This document shows positions 53,651 to 61,754 of a DNA stretch of 64,000 bases, one piece after another (position 1 is the stretch's first letter; every line of letters starts with the position of its first letter). The stretch is from Streptomyces cellulosae. Lineage in GTDB: Bacteria > Actinomycetota > Actinomycetes > Streptomycetales > Streptomycetaceae. The notes under the pieces were generated by a model that searched no databases, was not told the origin of the DNA, and saw only the letters and a list, made by a program, of their open reading frames with translations. The DNA lies in assembly GCF_000721105.1 (NCBI RefSeq), contig NZ_JOEV01000045.1, positions 14,194-78,193 on the forward strand, given 5' to 3'. The position numbers were made by a program, and so were the translations under genes.

Positions 53651-53683
53651 CGGCCCCACCGCGTGTCCCGCGCGGTGGGGCCG
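53651..53683 (+). terminator. Hairpin terminator
   Basis: CGGCCCCACCGCG (53651-53663) pairs perfectly with CGCGGTGGGGCCG (53671-53683) across a 7-base loop. It lies 26 bases after the golvesin-domain gene stop. Confidence 0.75.
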
Positions 53684-53803
53684 TCTCCGTTTCGGACTGC
53701 TCCGTTCGGCCACCCGTCTTCTGACACCGTCCGGGCCCACGCCGGTGCCGGACGGGTGCCGCAGTCCTTCGATGACCAGTGGGCCGCAGACAGGGAGCAG
53801 GAC

Positions 53804-54160
53804 ATGATCCGTCCAGCCGACATCCGCGAGTGGCGCAACCATGACGTGGTCGACCTCCAGGGCCACAAGATCGGCACGCTGGAGGCGGTCTACGTGGACA
53901 CGGCGACGGACGAACCCGCCGTGGCCACCGTCCGCACCGGGCTGCCCACCCGGCAGCGACTGGTCTTCGTACCGCTGGACGACGCCGTCCTCGGCCCCGG
54001 CTATGTGCGGGTCTCCCACGACCGGGCAGACGTGAAGAAGGCCCCTTCCATCGGCACGGACGACATCCTGCCCGCCGAGCAGGAGGAGCCGATCTTCCAG
54101 CACTACGGCATGGAGTACCGGCAGGGCGTCGGCGGCGAACGCCGGCTCGCCCGCCGCTGA
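53804..54160 (+). CDS. PRC-barrel domain protein
   Basis: A 118-residue protein with a PRC-barrel fold (IREWRNHDVVDLQGHKIGTL, then VDTATDEPAVATVRTGLPTRQ and LVFVPLDDAVLGPGYVRV) and an acidic C-terminal tail ending in HYGMEYRQ. PRC-barrels occur in RNA-processing RimM and in stress-related actinobacterial proteins of unknown role. ATG 53804 has GGAG/AGGAC upstream. A small two-helix membrane protein gene follows after 33 bases and the first cold-shock gene lies a little further downstream, suggesting a stress-response neighbourhood. Confidence 0.88.
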   Translation: MIRPADIREWRNHDVVDLQGHKIGTLEAVYVDTATDEPAVATVRTGLPTRQRLVFVPLDDAVLGPGYVRVSHDRADVKKAPSIGTDDILPAEQEEPIFQHYGMEYRQGVGGERRLARR

Positions 54161-54193
54161 GCCCGGCACCGCGGCACCCGGAGGTGGTTCGCA

Positions 54194-54367
54194 ATGATGG
54201 TGGCCTTCCTGCTGATCGTCCTGGTCGCCGTCGCGCTGGGCATCATCGGCGTGGCGGCGCACGGTCTGGGCTATCTGCTCGCCATCGGCATCGTGCTGTT
54301 CCTCGCCGATGTGGCCTTCATCACGGTACGAGGAGGCCGACGCCTGCGCCGGAAACCCCTCCGCTGA
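54194..54367 (+). CDS. 57-residue hydrophobic membrane protein
   Basis: A short gene below common length cut-offs: ATG 54194 with GGAGGTGG seven bases upstream, stop TGA 54367. The product has two transmembrane helices (MMVAFLLIVLVAVALGIIGV and GYLLAIGIVLFLADVAFIT) and a basic tail (RGGRRLRRKPLR). Similar tiny hydrophobic proteins are encoded in many Streptomyces. It lies 33 bases after the PRC-barrel gene and may be co-transcribed with it. Function unknown. Confidence 0.75.
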   Translation: MMVAFLLIVLVAVALGIIGVAAHGLGYLLAIGIVLFLADVAFITVRGGRRLRRKPLR

Positions 54368-54528
54368 CCGCTGACCAGGCAGACGGCACCCGGACCGCGG
54401 ACGCTGAGGTCCGGGCGAAGCAATATCTGTGCCGTCGACATGAGAAATCGACGCGACGCGCGATGAGTATTCCCGGAACGGTCGCCGGATCGGAAATTGC
54501 CGAACCGACGCGGCCGATCACCCCGTGC

Positions 54529-54644
54529 TACTGTCGATCTCAGTTGCAGTGTGGTGGCCAGAAGGTTTTTTCCGACGGGCTGATCATCGCGGCGACCGGG
54601 GTGCGCACACGGCGAACTCCGAAACCGTACCGAAGGAGATTGAC
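54529..54644 (+). promoter_or_regulatory. Promoter and leader of the first cold-shock gene
   Basis: A candidate -10 box TACTGT lies at 54529-54534, in GTGCTACTGTCGATCTCAG. The ~105-base leader that would follow contains CAGTTGCAGTGTGG, a T-run and GATCATCGCGGCGA, and ends with GAAGGAGA before ATG 54645. The same elements occur in the same order before the second cold-shock gene (62555-62681). Such conserved 5' leaders act as thermosensors or autoregulatory sites in other csp genes. Confidence 0.5.
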
Positions 54645-54848
54645 ATGGCTACTGGAACCGTGAAGTGGTTCAACGCTGAAAAGGGCTTCGGCTTCATCGA
54701 GCAGGACGGCGGCGGCGCCGACGTCTTCGCCCACTACTCGAACATCTCCGCCTCTGGCTTCCGCGAGCTGCTGGAAGGCCAGAAGGTGAGCTTCGACATC
54801 GCTCAGGGTCAGAAGGGCCCGACGGCCGAGAACATCGTTCCCGCCTGA
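54645..54848 (+). CDS. Cold-shock protein (CspA family)
   Basis: A 67-residue single-OB-fold protein: [20 protein letters not shown], then DVFAHYSNI and a [17 protein letters not shown] ending. The RNP1 (KGFGFIEQ) and RNP2 (DVFAHYS) motifs are intact. It binds single-stranded RNA/DNA and prevents RNA secondary structure in the cold or in stress. Near-identical to the second copy at 62351-62554. The leader is conserved with that copy, and a 16-bp hairpin with a shared core sequence follows. The DEAD-box helicase and SCO5918-like genes are next, forming the first cassette. Confidence 0.96.
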   Translation: MATGTVKWFNAEKGFGFIEQDGGGADVFAHYSNISASGFRELLEGQKVSFDIAQGQKGPTAENIVPA

Positions 54849-54872
54849 TCCGGCCACTGACGCCTGATTCGC

Positions 54873-54908
54873 AGCTGGGGCCCGCACCTTGGGGTGCGGG
54901 CCCCAGCT
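54873..54908 (+). terminator. Terminator of the first cold-shock gene
   Basis: AGCTGGGGCCCGCACC and GGTGCGGGCCCCAGCT pair perfectly (16 bp) around TTGG. The core GGGGCCCGCACC is identical to the terminator of the second cold-shock gene (62286-62320). Transcription of the helicase may then depend on read-through or its own promoter. Confidence 0.85.
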
Positions 54909-55104
54909 CGCTGCATTCCAGAAAAACCCGGAGACCCTCCGCGGATCCACGCGATTCTCCGAGCATATCCGGGGGATTCTTTACCCGATATTCACCGCTC
55001 TCGGCGTTTGAAACGCCAGAGTCACGGCTCGTTCTTGCGATTCCCTGCGCCGCTCATTCACCGCGGGAATTCCTTGATACGTGCCATATCAAGGAAGGTT
55101 CCGC

Positions 55105-56748
55105 ATGAACCGCGTACGAACGAACGACCGATACGCCCGTAAGCGCACCGGGTCCCAGGGATCCGGCTCCGGCTTCGGTTCCGGCTCCGGAAAGGGCGGC
55201 GGCTACTCCGGCGCCCCGCGCCGCTCCAGGGGCCAGGGTGGCCGGCCGGTCGCGCTCCAGGGAGAGTTCGCCCCGCCGAAGACCATCACGCCCGCCCTGC
55301 CCGCCGTCGAGTCGTTCGCCGAACTCGACATGCCGGAGCGGCTGCTGGCCGCCCTCGGCCACGAGGGCGTCACCGTGCCGTTCCCGATCCAGGCGGCGAC
55401 CCTGCCGAACTCCCTGGCCGGGCGCGACGTACTCGGCCGTGGCCGCACCGGCTCCGGCAAGACCCTCGCCTTCGGCCTCGCGATGCTGGCCCGCACGGTC
55501 GGCCGGCGCGCCGAGCCGCGCCAGCCGCTGGCTCTCGTCCTCGTCCCCACCCGCGAGTTGGCCCAGCAGGTCACCGACGCGCTGACGCCGTACGCCCGTT
55601 CCGTGGGCCTGCGCATGGCCACCGTCGTCGGTGGCATGTCGATCGGCCGGCAGGCCGGAGCGCTGCGGGCCGGTGCGGAGGTCGTCGTGGCGACGCCGGG
55701 ACGGCTCAAGGACCTCATCGACCGCGGCGACTGCCGCCTGGACGACGTCACCATCACCGTCCTCGACGAGGCCGACCAGATGGCCGACATGGGCTTCATG
55801 CCCCAGGTGACCGCCCTGCTCGACCAGGTGCGCACGGGGGGCCAGCGGATGCTCTTCTCCGCCACCCTCGACCGCAACGTGGACCTGCTGGTCCGCCGCT
55901 ACCTGACCGACCCGGTGGTGCACTCCGTCGACCCGTCCGCGGGCGCGGTCACCACGATGGACCACCACGTGCTCCACGTGCACGGCACCGACAAGCAGCG
56001 CACCACCACCGAGATCGCCGCCCGTGACGGCCGGGTGATCATGTTTCTGGACACCAAGCACGCGGTGGACAAGCTGACCAAGCACCTGCTGAACAACGGC
56101 GTCCGTGCGGCCGGTCTGCACGGCGGCAAGTCCCAGCCGCAGCGCACCCGCACCCTGGCCCAGTTCAAGGACGGTCATGTGACCGTGCTGGTGGCGACCA
56201 ACGTCGCGGCCCGCGGCATCCACGTCGACAACCTCGACCTGGTCGTCAACGTGGACCCGCCGACCGACCCCAAGGACTACCTGCACCGCGGCGGCCGTAC
56301 GGCCCGGGCCGGCGAGTCCGGCACCGTGGTCACCCTGGTGACGCCCGAGCAGCGCCGCGACATGAGCCGGCTGATGATGTCCGCCGGTGTCACCGCGGTG
56401 ACCACCCAGGTCCGTTCGGGCGAGGCCGAGCTGACCCGCATCACGGGCGCCCAGGCACCGTCCGGTGTCCCGGTCGTCATCTCGGCACCGGTGGTCGCGA
56501 GCGAACGTTCGCGCCGCGGCACGCGCTCCTCGTCGCGGGGACGCCGCCGTTCCCAGGACGGCGGTACGGGCGAGGCCGGACGCCGTTCCGGCTCCGCGGG
56601 TGAGGCCGGGCGTCGCAGCGGCGGTGCCGGTGAAGGCGGCCGCCGAGGCGGCTCCACGAATGAGACCGCGCGGCGCGGTGCCGCCGCGAGCGAGGCCGGG
56701 CGTCGGAGCGCGGCACGGCGTAGGTCCAGCTTCGACTCGGCCGCCTGA
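55105..56748 (+). CDS. DEAD-box RNA helicase
   Basis: A 547-residue DEAD-box helicase. Motif I is GRTGSGKT (113-120), then PTRELAQQ, a TPGRL motif, VLDEADQM (the DEAD box), SAT, and HRGGRTARAG (motif VI). An N-terminal Gly/Ser-rich stretch (GSGFGSGSGKGGGYSG) and a C-terminal RRSG-type repeat tail (GEAGRRSG occurring about five times) are basic, RGG-like extensions for RNA binding. Such helicases unwind structured RNA at low temperature. ATG 55105 follows AAGGAAGG. It lies between a csp gene and an SCO5918-like gene, a conserved Streptomyces arrangement. Confidence 0.94.
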   Translation: MNRVRTNDRYARKRTGSQGSGSGFGSGSGKGGGYSGAPRRSRGQGGRPVALQGEFAPPKTITPALPAVESFAELDMPERLLAALGHEGVTVPFPIQAATLPNSLAGRDVLGRGRTGSGKTLAFGLAMLARTVGRRAEPRQPLALVLVPTRELAQQVTDALTPYARSVGLRMATVVGGMSIGRQAGALRAGAEVVVATPGRLKDLIDRGDCRLDDVTITVLDEADQMADMGFMPQVTALLDQVRTGGQRMLFSATLDRNVDLLVRRYLTDPVVHSVDPSAGAVTTMDHHVLHVHGTDKQRTTTEIAARDGRVIMFLDTKHAVDKLTKHLLNNGVRAAGLHGGKSQPQRTRTLAQFKDGHVTVLVATNVAARGIHVDNLDLVVNVDPPTDPKDYLHRGGRTARAGESGTVVTLVTPEQRRDMSRLMMSAGVTAVTTQVRSGEAELTRITGAQAPSGVPVVISAPVVASERSRRGTRSSSRGRRRSQDGGTGEAGRRSGSAGEAGRRSGGAGEGGRRGGSTNETARRGAAASEAGRRSAARRRSSFDSAA

Positions 56749-56814
56749 GCGGGCAGCCCGCCCCTCTCATGGCGTCGTCCGCCGCTCCCCTCTCCCCTCC
56801 CTCTGTGAGGCACT

Positions 56815-57141
56815 ATGCGTTGCGTCATCGCCCGGTACCCGTTCGAACTCACCAAGAACGGAGTGCTGGCCTCGATGAAGGGCGTCCGGCCGGAGCTCGT
56901 CACGGGTGACTCCGTGACCATCGGTCGCCGCCGCTACCCCGTCAAGCAGGTGGGCCGGGTTCTCACCGGCCAGGACCCGCGCGACTTCACCGGCGGCGAG
57001 GTCACCCGGGCCATGGCCCGCCTCGGCTTCACCTGCCACGAGGCCCAGGCGGCCGTGCCCGTCCCCGTGCTGAGTCCGCTTCAGACGGCGTCGGCACTGC
57101 TCGGCGCCCCGGAAGCCTCCGAGGCCCCGGTGGCCGGATAG
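56815..57141 (+). CDS. SCO5918-family protein, first copy
   Basis: A 108-residue protein starting MRCVIARYPFELTKNGV. It has MKGVRPELVTGDSV, IGRRRYPVKQVGRVLTGQD and RDFTGGEVTRAMARLGFTCH. These match the SCO5918 family seen beside csp and DEAD-box helicase genes in Streptomyces. A paralogue lies at 61755-62036 on the other strand and shares most of these motifs. The role is unknown; an RNA-related function is suggested only by context. ATG 56815 follows GTGAGGC. The C-terminal tail after the core is Ala/Pro-rich and not conserved with the paralogue. Confidence 0.9.
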   Translation: MRCVIARYPFELTKNGVLASMKGVRPELVTGDSVTIGRRRYPVKQVGRVLTGQDPRDFTGGEVTRAMARLGFTCHEAQAAVPVPVLSPLQTASALLGAPEASEAPVAG

Positions 57142-57154
57142 CCGCACCCAACCC

Positions 57155-57196
57155 CCGTGAGGGCCCTGCCGACGCGCGTCGGCAGGGCCCTCACGG
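57155..57196 (+). terminator. 42-bp perfect palindrome terminator
   Basis: The two 21-base arms around the centre between 57175 and 57176 are fully complementary (core GGGCCCTGCCGACGC and its complement). It begins 14 bases after the SCO5918-like stop. As RNA it would form a very stable hairpin with a small loop. Confidence 0.8.
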
Positions 57197-57240
57197 CGTT
57201 TCACCGGTCGGATCAGGGGTTGGGCAGGAGCCGGATCCTT

Positions 57241-57300
57241 GGCCGGTTCACGGGTCGGTTCATGGGCCGGTTCAGTCGTCGGTTCAGTCGTCGGTTCAGT
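57241..57300. repeat. 12-bp tandem repeat
   Basis: Five units of about 12 bases with core GGTTCA (CCGGTTCACG, TCGGTTCATG, CCGGTTCAGT, then two identical CGTCGGTTCAGT copies) run up to the stop of the GvpU-like gene. Function unknown; it may be a replication-slippage array. Confidence 0.75.
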
Positions 57301-57670
57301 GGTCGGAGTAGCTGAAGTCGCCCACGGTCCAGGCGCTGACGTCCGCGATCGCGACCCGGTACATGCCGCCCGTCTCGGGGATCGCCGTCGTTCCCTGCAG
57401 GATCCGGGCGAGATGGAAGTGCAGATGCGTGGGCGGCTCGCCGGTGTCGGGCCCACGCTCGGTCGCTTCGGTGGTGAAGACGTCGGAGAACGGGCCGAGA
57501 CGGTCCGAGTCCTTGAGGACCTCCGACACACGCTCCCGCCACACGGCTTCGGGGGCGAGTCGACCGGTGATCACGGCGCCGCCGACGACCACGGTCAGCG
57601 ACATCTGGTTGCTGTGCTCTGACTCCACCATGGTGGAGATGGCGACGAGCAGCTCGTCAGGGTTCGGCAT
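57296..57670 (-). CDS. GvpU-like accessory protein
   Basis: A 124-residue protein. MSLTVVVGGAVITGRLAPEA, then THLHFHLARIL and GGMYRVAIADVSAWTVGDFS follow the pattern of GvpU-type gas-vesicle accessory proteins (V-NGAVISG; FIHLK; WRGKIAEVDGF). No other gvp gene is in the window, so the name is a similarity call, not a functional one. ATG 57670 has no clear ribosome site. It is convergent with the SCO5918-like gene and divergent from the MerR-like gene at 58190. Confidence 0.55.
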   Translation of the reverse strand: MPNPDELLVAISTMVESEHSNQMSLTVVVGGAVITGRLAPEAVWRERVSEVLKDSDRLGPFSDVFTTEATERGPDTGEPPTHLHFHLARILQGTTAIPETGGMYRVAIADVSAWTVGDFSYSDH

Positions 57671-57803
57671 GAGAGCCGATTCTATTCGGCAGCCCCTCCG
57701 GACCCTAGGGATCGCGCCCCCATCGTGCCCCCAGCACACCCCCAGCCCTGCGGGCCGCAGAAATCCTGGCCCACATGCGAACCGAAATCTGTGTTTGTCG
57801 GAG

Positions 57804-58189
57804 TAGACATTGGTCGGCAGGACAGGTAGCGTTTCTCTCGTAGACACGGTCTGAAGAGACCCGGCAGACACGAACTGGCGGGTAGCTGAACAAGAAGTTC
57901 GCAGGTCAAACCAGTAAGAACCAGTAGGAACACAGGCAAGAACGGAGGAGCAAACGCCATCAGGATCGCCCGGACCGAGCTGTTGGGCCCGGGTACCGCA
58001 AGACCCCGGATTGGAAGGTGGTCCCCGGTCACGCAGCCGCGATCCCCGCACCCCCGCCCCACCCCCGGGCCGGGCAGCGGAAACAGAAGGTCGGCCGAGC
58101 AGTAGGGCCGGCAGATGGTGTTCAATTTCCTCGGGGCCCTGGTGCCGTACGGTGCCAGGGCCCCTCGACGCGTTGCTCAACGAGGTGAC
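57804..58189 (+). promoter_or_regulatory. Promoter and long leader of the MerR-like gene
   Basis: TAGACA (57804-57809) and TAGCGT (57827-57832) are separated by 17 bases and resemble a sigma-70-type promoter. Transcription from there would give a leader of about 350 bases before ATG 58190. The leader includes A-rich patches (GAACAAGAAG, CAGTAAGAACCAGTAGGAAC) and then a C-rich stretch (CCCCCGCCCCACCCCCGG). No ORF or known riboswitch is recognised. This covers most of the 57671-58189 spacer. Confidence 0.45.
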
Positions 58190-58546
58190 ATGACAGCAGA
58201 TACTCCGCTCAGCGGTCGTCTGGACGACGACGACTACCCCGCCTACACGATGGGCCGGGCCGCCGAGATGCTCGGTACCACCCCCGGGTTCCTCCGGGCC
58301 ATCGGGGAGGCCCGCCTGATCACTCCGCTGCGTTCGGAGGGCGGCCACCGCCGCTACTCCCGCTACCAGCTGCGGATCGCCGCGCGGGCCCGCGAACTCG
58401 TCGACAAGGGCACCCCGATCGAGGCCGCCTGCCGCATCGTCATCCTCGAGGACCAGCTCGAGGAAGCCCAGCGCATCAACGCCGAGTACCGCCGGGCCGC
58501 CCAGAAGGCCTCGGGCTCGGCCGACGCCGGCGCCACCGCGGGCTGA
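58190..58546 (+). CDS. MerR-like helix-turn-helix regulator, first copy
   Basis: A 118-residue MerR-type DNA-binding protein. After a short acidic start (SGRLDDDDYPAYTMGRAAEM) comes the winged HTH: LGTTPGFLRAIGEARLITPL, EGGHRRYSRYQL, then a coiled region (ARELVDKGTPIEAAC, LEDQLEEAQ). The paralogue at 62843-63193 shares the same frame and core. No ligand-binding domain is present, so it may be constitutive or respond through oligomerisation. ATG 58190 follows GAGGTG. A GC-rich hairpin follows. Confidence 0.92.
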   Translation: MTADTPLSGRLDDDDYPAYTMGRAAEMLGTTPGFLRAIGEARLITPLRSEGGHRRYSRYQLRIAARARELVDKGTPIEAACRIVILEDQLEEAQRINAEYRRAAQKASGSADAGATAG

Positions 58547-58590
58547 CCTCGCCCTGTCCGCCGGCCGGCCCAGGGCCCGCCTGTCCGTCG

Positions 58591-58611
58591 GCGGCGCGCG
58601 CCGCGCGCCGC
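58591..58611 (+). terminator. GC-only hairpin after the MerR-like gene
   Basis: GCGGCGCGCG (58591-58600) and CGCGCGCCGC (58602-58611) are complementary; with a realistic loop the stem is about 9 bp. It lies 45 bases after the stop at 58546. Confidence 0.5.
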
Positions 58612-59023
58612 GATCAGGACCGCGCCCGGGCCGCCCGTAGAACGCCGTGCTCAGGGCCGCCCCGGCCCCGCTCCGCCCCGCTGGAGACATCGACGCCCCA
58701 GGTCCGGCCGACGGCCGGCCGGACCGGTCCCAGGCGATACCGGAGCCGTGGCGAAGACGACGGAGCGGACGGCCGACGATCGACTGACCCCGCACCGCCC
58801 GAAGCGCGGCATCGCCCGGACGGTCGTCGGTCCACGGCCGTGTTCAGGCGCTGGACCTCTGCCTCGGCGACCGCGCACCGTTCGGATTCCTCGACCTCTT
58901 CAACGGTGTCACCCAGGGCCAGGACGCGGCTCAGGGCCGGCCCTGAGCCACAGGGCCGGGCCTGTCCCCGGGGGCATCACCGACGGCATGCCGCACACCG
59001 TGCCGCCGCCACCGTGCCGCCGC
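58612..59023. other. Intergenic region, no supported gene
   Basis: About 410 bases between the MerR-like gene and the sugar-binding lipoprotein stop (minus strand, 59024). One frame ends LDLCLGDRAPFGFLDLFNGV before a stop at about 58945 and could be the tail of a lost gene, but no start or upstream domain is present. No clear regulatory site was seen. Confidence 0.35.
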
Positions 59024-60160
59024 TCACTTGAGGCCGATCGCCGCGCAGTCCGCCGCGTACTTCGGGGTGCAGATGTCCTTGACGGTGTAGACGCCGTCCT
59101 GGATCACCGTCGCCTTGATGTTGGCCCGGGTGAGCGCGACGACCTCCACCAGCTGCGACGGGATGCGCTTCTGCGTCGGGCTGTCGACCGTGTCGGGGGT
59201 CAGCGCCTCGAACTCGAGTGAGCGGCCCTGGATCTTGGCCACCGCCATCTGCGCGGCGTTGTCCGCCTCCAGCAGGAACGACTTGTAGACGGTCATGTAC
59301 TGCTCGCCCGAGACGATCCGCTGCACCGCCGCGAGATCGGCGTCCTGCCCGGTCACCGGCGGGATCTTCGTCGCGCCGGCCTCCTTCAGCGCGTCGATGA
59401 CGGCGCCGGCCATGCCGTCGTTGGCCGAGTAGACGGCGGCGATGTTGTTCAGGCCGATGGACTGGATCGCCTCCTTCATGTGGGCCTTGGCGACCGCGGG
59501 CAGCCACTCCCTGGTGTCGTACTGCTTGGCTATGATCACGCGCCCCTGCAGCTCGCTGAGCGCGCCCGTCTTGAAGCGGGCGGTGTTGGGGTCGGCGACC
59601 GAGCCGTTCATCATGACGATCTTGCTGGTCGCGGCTTTGTCGCCGAGGGCGTCCACGATCGCGCGGCCCTGCACCTCGCCGACGAGTTCGTTGTCGTGCG
59701 AGACGTAGGCGTCGATCGGGCCCTGGGCGAGCCTGTCGTACGCGATGACGGGGATACCGGCGTCCTTGGCCTTCTCGACGGCCGGGGCGATGGCCTTGGC
59801 GTCCACCGCGTCCACCAGGATCACGTCCACCTTCTTGTCGACCATCTGGTCCATCTGGACGCTCTGCTTGGACTCGCTCGCCTCGGCGTTGGCGTACAGG
59901 ACCTTGCCCTTGCCGGCGGTGAGGGAGGCGACCCGCTTTCTGATGAGGGGGTAGTCGAACTTCTCGAAGCGTTTCGTCTCCTTGTCGGGGAGGAGGAGGC
60001 CCACCGTGATGTCGTTGCCCTTCTTCGGGGCCGAGGAGCTGCTGCTCCCACCGATGCCGTCGACCACACCGCACGCGGTGAGCACAAGAGCAGAGGTGGA
60101 GGCGGTCAGAACCATCGTGAAACGACGGGCAACGGGACTATGGGCGGGGGAAACGTTCAC
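59024..60160 (-). CDS. Sugar-binding lipoprotein of an ABC transporter (XylF type)
   Basis: A 378-residue periplasmic-binding-protein-like lipoprotein. The lipobox is VLTACG (Cys 30). The body is a type I (LacI-like) sugar-binding fold: DITVGLLLPDKETKRFEKFD, then YANAEASESKQ, DVILVDAVDAKAIAPAVEKA, IPVIAYDRLA, AVYSANDGMAGAVIDALK and PPVTGQDADLAAVQRIV. It matches xylose/ribose-type receptors. No permease or ATPase gene is adjacent, so it is an orphan or uses components elsewhere. GTG 60160 follows GGAAGG. A decayed histidine kinase gene lies upstream. Confidence 0.9.
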   Translation of the reverse strand: MNVSPAHSPVARRFTMVLTASTSALVLTACGVVDGIGGSSSSSAPKKGNDITVGLLLPDKETKRFEKFDYPLIRKRVASLTAGKGKVLYANAEASESKQSVQMDQMVDKKVDVILVDAVDAKAIAPAVEKAKDAGIPVIAYDRLAQGPIDAYVSHDNELVGEVQGRAIVDALGDKAATSKIVMMNGSVADPNTARFKTGALSELQGRVIIAKQYDTREWLPAVAKAHMKEAIQSIGLNNIAAVYSANDGMAGAVIDALKEAGATKIPPVTGQDADLAAVQRIVSGEQYMTVYKSFLLEADNAAQMAVAKIQGRSLEFEALTPDTVDSPTQKRIPSQLVEVVALTRANIKATVIQDGVYTVKDICTPKYAADCAAIGLK

Positions 60161-60433
60161 AGCAGGTGCCTTCCGGGGCGAGAGAGCAGCCTGGCGACCA
60201 GGTGGCTGAAAGCCAACGCGGTAGCGGGACGACCGTCAAGGGCTCAGCTCAACGAGATCGCAATGAGCCCCAACAGACGCTTTCATCCGGCCCGTTGGAG
60301 GCCACATCGCGGGGAGAACGTGAATTTCCCGTGGTGGAGTTGTGGCGCCGTCGTAGCGCGAGCTGGCATGAACCTGATGAAGTGCCCGCGATCTTGGTCC
60401 GGCCGTCGACGCCCTCCCGTTCCGGGCCGGTGG

Positions 60434-61590
60434 TCACGGTGTCGGGAACACCGCCCGCACCTGCCAGCCCTGTTCCTCGGCCCGCGGCCCCGCGTCCAGT
60501 CGGCCGCCGAGCACCGTCACCCGTTCACTCAGGCCGACGAGGCCGAAGCCGCCGCCGTGTGCCGCGGCCGGCAGCAAGGTGCCACCGCGGCCGTCGTCAA
60601 TGACCGTCACCTCCAGACGCTGACCGTCGTGCCGTAGCACCACGGCGATCTCGGTGGCGTCGGCCGCGTGCCGTCGTACGTTCGTCAGCGCCTCCTGCAC
60701 CACCCGGAACGCGGCCGCCTGCACCTCGCGCGGAAGGTCGTCCGGTACGGCCCGGTCGCGGCGCAGTACGACCTTCTGGGCCGGGCCGGCGAAGCCCTCG
60801 GTCAGGTCGGTGAGGGCGGCCAGGTCGCCGACGGGGCGCCGGTCCACGGCCCCTGTTGGGGTGTCACGCAACACGCCGACCGTGCGGCGCATCGAGGCGA
60901 GGGCCTCGGTGGCGGCGTGTTCGATGCCCGCGAGAACCGGGTCGAGGTCCTGTGGAGCGGTGGCCGTCATCATGCGGGCCATCTGGGTCCGCACGAGGAT
61001 GCCGGTGACATGGTGGGCGACGAAGTCGTGCAGATCGGCGGCGATCGCCAGCCGCTCCTCGCGCCGGATGTCGGCGACCGCGACGGTCCGGCGGTAGTCC
61101 TGCGCACGCAGGGAGGCAGTCCGGCGACGATCCCGACCAGGATCAGGCCGACCAGGACGTAGCCCTGCGCCTCGTCTCAGGACAGCGACCCGAAGTACCG
61201 GGCCGCGGAGGCGAGCAGCGCGCCCGCGTCCAGCGTGCCGCACAACACCGCCCGACGCGGCGGGCAGTGGCGTACGGCGACGAACAACAGGGAGAGCAGG
61301 AGCGCGAGTTCGCCCGGGCCGAACGGGGTGTGGCGGTGCTGCGCGATCGATGCCGCCGTGTACAGGAGCGAGACGCCCGCGGGCACGGCGGTCCGCAGTT
61401 GCGGCGTCAGCCAGTCGGGCCGCCGCGCGGCCGGCCACAGTACGGCGGCCAGACCCACCGCCAGGACGGCCGCGGGAGGCCACACGTCGTAGCCGACGTC
61501 CAGCGTGATCTGCAGGTCGAGGACCGACGCCGCGAGCAGGGCGCCGACGCCGGTACCTCGGGCACGGCCCCGGGCGGGAGCGGATCTCAT
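60434..61590 (-). pseudogene. Disrupted NarL-type sensor histidine kinase
   Basis: The N-terminal part (from about 61590, with hydrophobic segments such as AVLAVGLAAVLWPAARR and GELALLLSLLFVAVRHC) ends at an in-frame TGA (61179-61177). The same frame continues past the stop with another membrane segment (YVLVGLILVGIVAGL). Around 61110-61120 the coding frame shifts to give SLRAQDYRRTVAVADIRREE and the catalytic core LHDFVAHHVTGILVRTQ, EALTNVRRHA and VIDDGRGG, ending at 60434. A nonsense change plus a one-base frameshift are needed to explain this. No response regulator gene lies beside it. The gene is probably dead. Confidence 0.8.
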
Positions 61591-61754
61591 GCGGATCACG
61601 GTAGGCCGCGCCACCGCCCGCGGGATCGGCCGAACGGCCGAGGCCGGTACCTTCCGTCCGCTGCGGGCACCCACCGGGCTCGGGCGCCCGGCGTACCGGC
61701 GTCACCCGGACGTTCGAACGTCAGGCGGCGCGGCGCCCGAAGGAACGGGACGCG

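Noticed and set aside
58040..58090. C-rich stretch in the MerR-like leader considered as a 6C-type RNA
   Set aside because: The two C-loop hairpins of that family could not be drawn with confidence.
58748..59221. 157-residue plus-strand ORF
   Set aside because: Partly antisense to the sugar-binding lipoprotein and lacks coding character in its unique part.
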